Shown here: positions 17,138-23,969 of the stretch, piece after piece
How positions within the stretch are numbered: position 1 is the stretch's first letter
How the letters are laid out: every line of letters starts with the position of its first letter
Program-made: the position numbers and the translations under genes
From: Sphingobium sp. AP50
Lineage (GTDB): Bacteria > Pseudomonadota > Alphaproteobacteria > Sphingomonadales > Sphingomonadaceae
Assembly: GCF_900109095.1 (NCBI RefSeq)
Contig: NZ_FNYZ01000029.1
Span: 1 to 49,148 of the forward strand
Length of the DNA: 49,148 nt
Reading direction: 5' to 3'
The notes under the pieces: model-generated
Databases searched by the model: none
What the model was told of the DNA's origin: nothing
What the model saw: only the letters and a program-made list of their open reading frames with translations

Positions 17138-18289
17138 TTACGAAGTCATCTCTCGGACAGAGGCTTCGACCGCCACCATGAATTGCTGCTGCAAGCGGGT
17201 CGGACGCCAGTCTGTGCGGGTTGTCAGGCCGATGGTCCGACTGATTGCACCGGGTGCAGGGCCGATATCGGCCAGCAGCCCCGCTTCCAGTTCCAGCGCC
17301 AACTGGTCGTAGGACAACAAGGTCAGATAATCGCCGCCGACCAGCAATTGCCGGATCGTCATGACCGATCCGCACTCGATCGGCACGGCAGGCTCGTCGC
17401 CCCCCAATTCCGCAAACATCGCCTTCCACAACTGCCGCAGCGGCGTTCCTTCAGGCGGCAATATCCATGGAAAACGACGCAGCGCATCGGCATCCCATCC
17501 GGTCGCCAAGGGATGACCATGCCGCGCCAATATGGTCGGTCGATCCTCGAACAGGGCGCGCTGCTCCAGGTCCAGCGCCATGGCCGGGTCGCGCAGCGCG
17601 CCGATCATCATGTCGATCTCGCCGTCCCGAAGCGGACCCACCAGTTCGGCATGCGATCCTTCCGCCACGCTGATATGGACCTGCGGGAAATCGACCCGGA
17701 ACCGCGCGATCGCGTCAGGTAGCAATCGCGCACGCGACAGCGGCATAGCCCCCACCAAAATGCGACCGCCCTCATCTCCTTTCAGATCGGCCAGATCGGC
17801 CAGCCCCTGCCGCAATTCCGCCAGCGCCAGCCGCAATCGCTGCGCCAGCGCCATGCCGGGCTTGGTCAGCATCACCCCCCTACCCCGCCGGTCGACCAGC
17901 CGGCTGCCGACCGCCAGCCCCAGATCACCCACCGCCCGGTGCAGTGACGGCTCTGCTACCCCCGTCGCGGCCGCCGCCGCCGCATAACTGCCCGCCCGCG
18001 CCAGCGCCACGAAGGCCCGCACCTGCGCCGCCGTCACGCGATTGCTGCCGATCAGCCGCAGCGCCACATCGATCCGGGGTTTCAGCCGCTGCGCCGCCTC
18101 CAGCGCCGCCATGCCGCCGGGCTGCCGGTCGAACAGCCGCACGTCCAATTGCGCCTCCAGCTTCGCGATGCCCTGCGTCACCGCCGGCTGGGTCAGATTG
18201 ACCGACCGCGCCGCCAGACTGACGCTGCCCTGATCGACCACGGCGGCCATCGCGGCGAGGTGTCGGATATTGAACTGATCGGGTTCCAT
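17138..18289 (-). CDS. LysR-type regulator with two DNA-binding domains
   Basis: A 383-residue LysR-family regulator, about 80 residues longer than usual. The extra length is a second winged-helix: residues 7-66 (HLAAMAAVVDQGSVSLAA with NLTQPAVTQGIAKLE) and residues 85-144 (VRAFVALARAGSYAAAA with VAEPSLHRAVGDL) both read as LysR HTH units. An effector-binding domain follows from about 165 (EGGRILVGAMPLSRARLLP). It is divergent from ligK-U-I and lies beside ligJ-A-B-C, so it is likely the lig pathway regulator (LigR role). I withhold the symbol because the SYK-6 LigR is not known to me as a double-HTH protein. A palindrome TTTGATGATTATCAAA directly before its start is a probable binding site. 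Confidence 0.85.
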   Translation of the reverse strand: MEPDQFNIRHLAAMAAVVDQGSVSLAARSVNLTQPAVTQGIAKLEAQLDVRLFDRQPGGMAALEAAQRLKPRIDVALRLIGSNRVTAAQVRAFVALARAGSYAAAAAATGVAEPSLHRAVGDLGLAVGSRLVDRRGRGVMLTKPGMALAQRLRLALAELRQGLADLADLKGDEGGRILVGAMPLSRARLLPDAIARFRVDFPQVHISVAEGSHAELVGPLRDGEIDMMIGALRDPAMALDLEQRALFEDRPTILARHGHPLATGWDADALRRFPWILPPEGTPLRQLWKAMFAELGGDEPAVPIECGSVMTIRQLLVGGDYLTLLSYDQLALELEAGLLADIGPAPGAISRTIGLTTRTDWRPTRLQQQFMVAVEASVREMTS

Positions 18290-18290
18290 A

Positions 18291-18306
18291 TTTGATGATT
18301 ATCAAA
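18291..18306. promoter_or_regulatory. Probable LysR operator between lysR and ligK
   Basis: TTTGAT-GATT-ATCAAA is a perfect palindrome that also fits the T-N11-A rule of LysR binding sites. It abuts the regulator start (18289) and is about 90 bp before ligK, the usual place for an autoregulatory and activation site. Confidence 0.6.
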
Positions 18307-18392
18307 ATTTAATGGCATTGCGCCAGTTCGGATTTGAGCATTTCGCTGCAACTGTCCATGTCGCTGTCCATCTTGGGAGAAGGAACCGGTCC

Positions 18393-19067
18393 ATGTCCAA
18401 CGTCGTCGTCCAGAATATCCAGCGGGCGGACCTCTCCGTCATTGACGGCCTCGCCAAAGCCGGCGTCGCCACAGTCCATGAAGCGCAGGGCCGCACCGGC
18501 CTGCTCGCGCCCTATATGCGTCCCATTTACAGCGGCGCCCGCATCGCCGGCAGCGCCGTCACCATTTCGGCCGCGCCGGGCGACAACTGGATGGTCCATG
18601 TCGCGATCGAGCAGTTGCAGGAAGGCGACATCCTCCTCCTCGCCCCGACCAGCCCCTGCACCGACGGCTATTTCGGCGATCTGCTCGCCACTTCGGCGCA
18701 GGCTCGCGGTTGCCGCGGCCTCATCATCGACGCGGGCGTGCGCGATGTGCGTGATCTGACGCAGATGAACTTCCCGGTCTGGTCGAAGGCCGTCCATGCG
18801 CAGGGCACGGTCAAGAATACGCTGGGCAGCGTCAATATCCCGGTCATTTGCGCCAATGCGCTGGTCAATCCGGGCGATGTCATCATCGCTGACGATGACG
18901 GTGTGTGCATCGTGCCCCGCGCCGACGCCGCGTCTGTGCTGGAAAAGGCGCAGGCCCGCGAAGCCGCCGAGGAAGCCAAGCGCGTCCGCCTTGCCGCCGG
19001 CGAGCTTGGTCTCGACATCTACAATATGCGCCCGCGTCTGGAAGAAATGGGTCTGAAGTATATTTAA
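18393..19067 (+). CDS. ligK: 4-carboxy-4-hydroxy-2-oxoadipate aldolase (LigK)
   Basis: A 224-residue class II aldolase of the HMG/CHA type (RraA-like fold). It splits 4-carboxy-4-hydroxy-2-oxoadipate to pyruvate and oxaloacetate, the last step of the pathway. The metal and substrate motif DAGVRDVRD gives Arg117 and Asp118, the pair expected for catalysis and metal binding; GDNWMVHVAIEQ and ICANALVNPGDVIIADDDGVCIVP are family blocks. Length is close to LigK (228). ATG at 18393 follows GGGAGAAGGAA; a longer frame upstream is not needed. It heads the rightward ligK-U-I unit. Confidence 0.92.
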   Translation: MSNVVVQNIQRADLSVIDGLAKAGVATVHEAQGRTGLLAPYMRPIYSGARIAGSAVTISAAPGDNWMVHVAIEQLQEGDILLLAPTSPCTDGYFGDLLATSAQARGCRGLIIDAGVRDVRDLTQMNFPVWSKAVHAQGTVKNTLGSVNIPVICANALVNPGDVIIADDDGVCIVPRADAASVLEKAQAREAAEEAKRVRLAAGELGLDIYNMRPRLEEMGLKYI

Positions 19068-19076
19068 ACCGTCAGC

Positions 19077-19148
19077 CGTTCGTTTCGAGCGTAGTCGAGA
19101 AACGATTGAGTTGCCCTGACCGCTTCTCGACTTCGCTCGAAGCGAACG
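19077..19148. repeat. REP-type inverted repeat between ligK and ligU
   Basis: A 28-base arm at 19077-19104 (TTTCGAGCGTAGTCGAGAAACG core) is nearly complementary to 19121-19148 (CGCTTCTCGACTTCGCTCGAAG core). This is the sphingomonad GTTTCGAGC...CTCGAAGC repeat. Its right edge runs into GGAGG, the ribosome-binding site of ligU, so hairpin formation could influence ligU translation. Confidence 0.75.
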
Positions 19149-19158
19149 GAGGTTTCAA

Positions 19159-20220
19159 GTGACAGCACATACCCAATCCCGCGTCATGTGGATGCGCGGC
19201 GGCACATCGAAGGGCGGCTATTTCCTGGCGGAGGATTTGCCTGCTGACACCGCCACCCGCGACGCCTTCCTGCTGCGCGTCATGGGCTCGCCCGACCTGC
19301 GCCAGATCGACGGCATGGGCGGCGCCGACCCGCTGACCAGCAAGGTCGGCGTCGTGAAGAAGTCGGAGCGGCAGGGCGTCGATGTCGACTATCTCTTCCT
19401 TCAGGTCTTCGTCGATCAGGCGATCGTCAGCGATGCGCAGAATTGCGGCAATATCCTCGCGGGCATCGGCCCCTTCGCGATCGAACGCGGCCTTGTCGCC
19501 GCGCAGGACGGCGAAACCCGCGTCGCCATCTTCATGGAAAATACCGGCCAGATCGCCATTGCCACGGTGCAGACGCCCGGCGGCACCGTCCGCTATGATG
19601 GCGACGCTAAGATCGACGGCGTTCCCGGCAGCGCTGCCCCCATTCCGCTGGAATTTCGCGATACCGCCGGCTCCTCCTGCGGCGCGCTGCTCCCCACCGG
19701 CAATGCCTTTGACGAGGTCGAAGGCGTGCGCGTCACGCTGATCGACAATGGCATGCCCTGCGTCGTGATGAAGGCGCAGGATGTCGGCGTCACCGGCTAT
19801 GAGGATCGCGACACGCTGGACAATGATACGGCGCTGAAAGCCCGGATCGAGAAGATCCGCCTTGCCGTCGGCGAACGGATGAACCTGGGCGAAGTCAAGG
19901 ACAAGTCCGTGCCCAAGATGATGCTCGTCGCCCCGCCCCGCGATGGCGGCGCGGTCACGGTACGCAGCTTCATCCCGCATCGGGCCCATGCCTCGATCGG
20001 CGTGCTCGGCGCCGTCAGCGTCGCAACTGCCTGCCTGATCGAAGGGTCGCCAGCGGCGGAGGTGGCCTCGATCCCGAAAGGCAATCGCAAGACGCTGTCG
20101 GTCGAACATCCGACGGGCGAGACGACCTGTGTCATGGAACTGGACGATAGCGGCACGGTCACCAGCGCGGCCATGCTGCGCACCGCGCGTAAATTGATGG
20201 ACGGAGAGGTTTTTGCATGA
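19159..20220 (+). CDS. ligU: 4-oxalomesaconate tautomerase (LigU), PrpF family
   Basis: A 353-residue protein of the PrpF/diaminopimelate-epimerase fold that isomerises 4-oxalomesaconate between LigI and LigJ. Family blocks are present: VMWMRGGTSKGGYF, IDGMGGADPLTSKVGVV, QNCGNILAGIGPFAIE and RAHASIGVLGAVSVA. The start is GTG at 19159 with a GGAGG sequence 6 nt before it. Stop and ligI start overlap by ATGA, so the two are coupled. This is the SYK-6 ligU (formerly orf1) position between ligK and ligI. Confidence 0.9.
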   Translation: MTAHTQSRVMWMRGGTSKGGYFLAEDLPADTATRDAFLLRVMGSPDLRQIDGMGGADPLTSKVGVVKKSERQGVDVDYLFLQVFVDQAIVSDAQNCGNILAGIGPFAIERGLVAAQDGETRVAIFMENTGQIAIATVQTPGGTVRYDGDAKIDGVPGSAAPIPLEFRDTAGSSCGALLPTGNAFDEVEGVRVTLIDNGMPCVVMKAQDVGVTGYEDRDTLDNDTALKARIEKIRLAVGERMNLGEVKDKSVPKMMLVAPPRDGGAVTVRSFIPHRAHASIGVLGAVSVATACLIEGSPAAEVASIPKGNRKTLSVEHPTGETTCVMELDDSGTVTSAAMLRTARKLMDGEVFA

Positions 20221-21110
20221 GCAATCGCATCACTTCATGGCACGGCAATCCGTCGAAGCCGCTTTACACGCCGCCAGCAGGCGCGATCGATGCCCATTGC
20301 CATGTCTTCGGCCCGATGGCGGATTTCCCCTTCAGCGCGAAGGCCAAATATCTGCCCAAAGACGCCGGCCCGGACATGCTGTTTGCGCTGCGCGATCATC
20401 TGGGCTTCGCCCGCAACGTCATCGTGCAGGCCAGTTGCCACGGCACCGACAATGCCGCGACGCTCGACGCCATCGCCAAGTCGAACGGCAAGGCGCGCGG
20501 CGTCGCCGTGGTCGATCCGGCGATTTCGGAGGCGGACCTTGCCGCTCTGCATAAAGGCGGGATGCGCGGCATCCGTTTCAATTTCTTGAAGCGACTGGTC
20601 GATGACGCGCCAAAGGACAAGTTCCTGGAAGTCGCCAAGCGTTTGCCCGCTGGCTGGCACGTCGTCATCTATTTCGAAGCCGACCTATTGGAAGAACTCC
20701 GTCCTTTCATGGATGCCATCCCCGTCCCGCTGGTGATCGACCATATGGGCCGCCCCGACGTGACCCAAGGGCCAGACGGCGCCGACATGAAGGCCTTCCG
20801 CACCTTCCTCGATAGCCGGGACGACATCTGGTTCAAGGCGACCTGCCCCGACCGCCTCGATGAGGCGAAGAATGGAGTTGGCGGCGATCCGTGGAATGCC
20901 TTTGCCGACGCAGTCGCACCGTTGGTCGCCGACTATCAGGACCGCGTCCTGTGGGGCACCGACTGGCCGCACCCCAATATGCAGGATAATATCCCGGACG
21001 ACGGCCATCTGGTCGATATGATCCCGCGCATCGCACCCACCGTCGAGTTGCAGCGCAAGCTGCTGATCGACAATCCGATGCGCCTCTACTGGCCCGAAGA
21101 GCTCGCCTGA
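20217..21110 (+). CDS. ligI: 2-pyrone-4,6-dicarboxylate hydrolase (LigI)
   Basis: A 297-residue amidohydrolase-superfamily lactonase that opens 2-pyrone-4,6-dicarboxylate to 4-oxalomesaconate. DAHCHVF gives His27 and His29; the catalytic Asp lies in LWGTDWPHPN. Blocks VIDHMGRPD and GMRGIRFNFLKRLVDD match the family, whose known members work without a bound metal. It is last in ligK-U-I and is followed by a hairpin shared with the converging LysR gene. Confidence 0.94.
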   Translation: MSNRITSWHGNPSKPLYTPPAGAIDAHCHVFGPMADFPFSAKAKYLPKDAGPDMLFALRDHLGFARNVIVQASCHGTDNAATLDAIAKSNGKARGVAVVDPAISEADLAALHKGGMRGIRFNFLKRLVDDAPKDKFLEVAKRLPAGWHVVIYFEADLLEELRPFMDAIPVPLVIDHMGRPDVTQGPDGADMKAFRTFLDSRDDIWFKATCPDRLDEAKNGVGGDPWNAFADAVAPLVADYQDRVLWGTDWPHPNMQDNIPDDGHLVDMIPRIAPTVELQRKLLIDNPMRLYWPEELA

Positions 21111-21126
21111 TCGCCGGATAAACATC

Positions 21127-21163
21127 AAGAACGCCGCCGCATGCACCATGCGGTGGCGTTCTT
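21127..21163. terminator. Bidirectional terminator after ligI
   Basis: AAGAACGCC...CCGCAT pairs with ATGCGG...GGCGTTCTT across one G/T site, with a small loop. It separates ligI (end 21110) from the converging LysR gene, overlapping that gene's stop codon by two bases. Confidence 0.7.
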
Positions 21164-22052
21164 ACAACCGCTCGCGCATGTCCTGCGCCACGTCATCCAG
21201 AAAATCGACGATCGCCCGCACACGTGGCAGACGTTGCAGATCGGCGTGCATGACGAGCCAATAGCTGCGCCACACCTCCGCCCGCCCCGGCAGCAACCGC
21301 ACCAGTCGCTCGTCCGTCTCCGCCGCAAAGACATGCAGCACGCCCAGCCCCACGCCAGCCGCAACGGCTTCATGCTGCGCCGCGCTGGAACTGGCGCGAA
21401 AGCCGATCGTCGCCCCCGCCACAATCTGGTCGAGCGCGATCATTTCAGGAAAACCAGCCAGTTCCTCGATATAGGATACGAAGGCATGGCGGCTAAGGTC
21501 GGCGCGCTCTGCCGGAGCGCCATGCCGCGCGACATAGTCTTTCGATGCATAAAGGCCGATCCGATAGTCGGCCAGCTTGCGGGCGACCAGTCGCCCCTTG
21601 GGCGGTGGCTTCAGCATCACCGCAATATCCGCCTCGCGCTTCGACAGGCTCGCCGCCCGGCTTTCCGACGCCAATTCCAGCATCAGTCGGGGATGCTGCA
21701 CCCGTAGTCGCGCGACATGCGGCGCCACCAGATAGGCAGCAAAGGCTTCCGGCGTCGCCAGTCGCACTACCCCTTCCACCTCGCGGTCACGCCCCGCGAC
21801 GCTGGCCGCCGCCGCCACCAACTCGCTCTCCACCTTCTCGGCATGGGGCGTCAGCGCGAAAGCCGCTGGCGTCGGCGTCACCCCGCGTGGCGATCGGTCG
21901 AACAGGCGCGCGCTCAACGCCACCTCCAGCGCGGTGATCCGTCGCGCAACCGTGCTATGATCGATGCCGACGCGACGCGCCGCCGCCAGCATATTGCCTT
22001 CGCGCATGACCGCCAGGAACAGGCGCAGATCGTCGGAGTTCAGCATAGGCAT
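21162..22052 (-). CDS. LysR-family transcription regulator
   Basis: A 296-residue regulator of ordinary LysR length. The HTH is at the N-terminus (DDLRLFLAVMREGNMLAAARRVGIDHSTVARRITALE), with the substrate-binding domain from about residue 90. The HSTVARRI version of the recognition helix is typical of the group near short-chain aldehyde dehydrogenase genes. It is divergent from mmsA with about 100 bp between them, so it likely controls that gene. A second ATG two codons in (22046) is an equal start candidate. Confidence 0.85.
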   Translation of the reverse strand: MPMLNSDDLRLFLAVMREGNMLAAARRVGIDHSTVARRITALEVALSARLFDRSPRGVTPTPAAFALTPHAEKVESELVAAAASVAGRDREVEGVVRLATPEAFAAYLVAPHVARLRVQHPRLMLELASESRAASLSKREADIAVMLKPPPKGRLVARKLADYRIGLYASKDYVARHGAPAERADLSRHAFVSYIEELAGFPEMIALDQIVAGATIGFRASSSAAQHEAVAAGVGLGVLHVFAAETDERLVRLLPGRAEVWRSYWLVMHADLQRLPRVRAIVDFLDDVAQDMRERL

Positions 22053-22150
22053 TTTCGCACAACCAATGTGTCAGATCACCTGTATCGCTGCCAAACGCAC
22101 AGGTCTATAGCATTGGTCACGGAAAGAACCGGAGAGGAGCACCGATCATC
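22053..22150. promoter_or_regulatory. Divergent lysR-mmsA promoter region
   Basis: A 98-bp gap that should hold both promoters and a LysR site. An imperfect pair ACCTGTATCGCTGC / GCACAGGT is visible near 22078-22104. CCGGAGAGGAGC just before 22151 is the mmsA ribosome-binding site. Confidence 0.4.
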
Positions 22151-23650
22151 ATGCGATCCATCACCCATTTCATTCATGGTAAGACGGCGCCGTTGCCCGG
22201 CGCACGCCTGTCCGATGTACTCGATCCCTCGACCGGCGCGGTTCAGGGGCAGGTCGAACTCGGCACCCCTGCCCTGCTTCAGCAGGCGATCGATTCCGCG
22301 CTGGAGGCCCAGCCCGCCTGGGCCGCCACCAACCCGCAGCGCCGCGCCCGCGTCCTGTTCCGCTTCAAGGAACTGATCGAGGCGAATATGGACGATCTCG
22401 CCCATATGCTCTCGTCCGAACATGGCAAGGTGATTGCCGACGCAAAGGGCGATATCCAGCGCGGTCTGGAAGTCGTGGAATTCGCCTGCGGCATCCCGCA
22501 TCTGCTGAAGGGCGACTATACCGAAGGCGCAGGCCCCGGCATCGATGTCTACTCGGTGCGCCAGCCGCTCGGCATCGCGGCGGGCATCACCCCGTTCAAC
22601 TTCCCGGCTATGATCCCGCTATGGATGGCATCGATGGCGATCGCCTGCGGCAATGCCTTCATCCTGAAGCCCTCCGAGCGCGATCCCTCGGTCCCGGTGC
22701 GCCTCGCTGAACTGGCAATGGAAGCGGGCCTGCCGGCCGGCATCCTCAACGTCGTCCATGGCGACAAGGAAATGGTCGACTCGATCCTCGACCATCCGGC
22801 GATCAAGGCGGTCAGCTTTGTCGGCTCCTCCGACATCGCCAACTATGTCTATCAGCGCGCCGCAGCCAATGGCAAGCGCGCCCAGTGCATGGGCGGCGCC
22901 AAGAATCATGGCATTATCCTGCCCGATGCGGATATGGATCAAGCCGTCGCCGATATCGTGGGTGCGGCTTACGGATCGGCGGGCGAGCGCTGCATGGCCC
23001 TGCCGGTCGTAACCCCGGTGGGCGAAGCGACGGCCGAAGCCTTCCGTGCCAAGCTGATCGCCGCGATCGAAACCCTGCGCCCCGGCATCCCGACCGATCC
23101 CGACGCGCAATATGGCCCGCTCGTTACCGGCGTGCACAAGGCGCGCGTAGAATCCTATATCCAGATGGCGGCCGATGAAGGCGCAGAGATCGTCGTCGAT
23201 GGGCGCGGCTTCTCGCTCCAAGGCTATGAGGAAGGCTTCTACCTCGCCCCGACCCTGATCGATCGGGTCACGCCGCAGATGAAAAGCTATCAGGACGAGA
23301 TTTTCGGTCCGGTGCTCCAGATCCTGCGCGCCGAAACCTTCGAAGAAGCGCTCAGCTATCCGTCCAAGCATCAATATGGCAACGGCGTCGCCATCTTCAC
23401 CCGCAATGGCGACTATGCCCGCCGCTTCGCCGCCGATGTCGAGGTCGGCATGGTCGGCATCAATGTGCCGATCCCGGTGCCGGTCGCCTATCACAGCTTC
23501 GGCGGCTGGAAGCGGTCGGGCTTTGGCGACCTCGATCAATATGGCGAGGATGGCGTGCGCTTCTACACCCGCACCAAGAAGATCACCCAGCGCTGGCCGA
23601 CCGGCGGCGCGGTGATCGATCAGAGCTTCGTTATCCCGACGATGAAATAA
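22151..23650 (+). CDS. mmsA: CoA-acylating methylmalonate-semialdehyde dehydrogenase
   Basis: A 499-residue aldehyde dehydrogenase of the MmsA type, which converts methylmalonate or malonate semialdehyde plus CoA and NAD to propionyl-CoA or acetyl-CoA. The nucleophile is Cys281 in GSAGERCMAL; GITPFNFPAMIPLW, FILKPSERDP and VSFVGSSDIANYV are the NAD-binding blocks. The CM after GER and the MGGAKNHGIILPDAD stretch are features of the CoA-acylating subgroup. Usual roles are valine and inositol catabolism; none of those other genes is here, so its local job is open. A near-perfect hairpin follows directly. Confidence 0.9.
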   Translation: MRSITHFIHGKTAPLPGARLSDVLDPSTGAVQGQVELGTPALLQQAIDSALEAQPAWAATNPQRRARVLFRFKELIEANMDDLAHMLSSEHGKVIADAKGDIQRGLEVVEFACGIPHLLKGDYTEGAGPGIDVYSVRQPLGIAAGITPFNFPAMIPLWMASMAIACGNAFILKPSERDPSVPVRLAELAMEAGLPAGILNVVHGDKEMVDSILDHPAIKAVSFVGSSDIANYVYQRAAANGKRAQCMGGAKNHGIILPDADMDQAVADIVGAAYGSAGERCMALPVVTPVGEATAEAFRAKLIAAIETLRPGIPTDPDAQYGPLVTGVHKARVESYIQMAADEGAEIVVDGRGFSLQGYEEGFYLAPTLIDRVTPQMKSYQDEIFGPVLQILRAETFEEALSYPSKHQYGNGVAIFTRNGDYARRFAADVEVGMVGINVPIPVPVAYHSFGGWKRSGFGDLDQYGEDGVRFYTRTKKITQRWPTGGAVIDQSFVIPTMK

Positions 23651-23655
23651 GGGTT

Positions 23656-23700
23656 CGGCGGATGGAATCGCTCTCTGCTGGATGGCGATTCCATCCGCCG
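23656..23700 (+). terminator. Strong hairpin terminator after mmsA
   Basis: CGGCGGATGGAATCGC and GCGATTCCATCCGCCG form a perfect 16-bp stem with a 13-base loop, 5 bp past the stop. No T run follows, but the stem is among the longest exact ones in the window. Confidence 0.7.
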
Positions 23701-23969
23701 ATATCTTTGCAAGCTGATCCGGCGGGACAGGCGGTGAAGCGCCGTTTCGCTTTCACGAGACAGAAATGATCTGGCAAACTTCTATTTTTCTGAATTCCAT
23801 ATTACTGAAAAACAAAGAATAATTCTCTCCCGGATTGAAAACTTATTTCATCCGCGCCGGAAGTGATATCTTTTCGATCATCCGGGCGTGCCATCTCACC
23901 CGCATCGAATTCCGCTACGTCGGCCATTTTGGCGGTCAGCAGCGGGGCGATTTCAGGGAGAGGGCTTTC

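Noticed and set aside
22151..23650. mmsA considered as a lig-pathway aldehyde dehydrogenase.
   Set aside because: The CoA-acylating MmsA features are clear and LigC already fills the pathway's dehydrogenase step.
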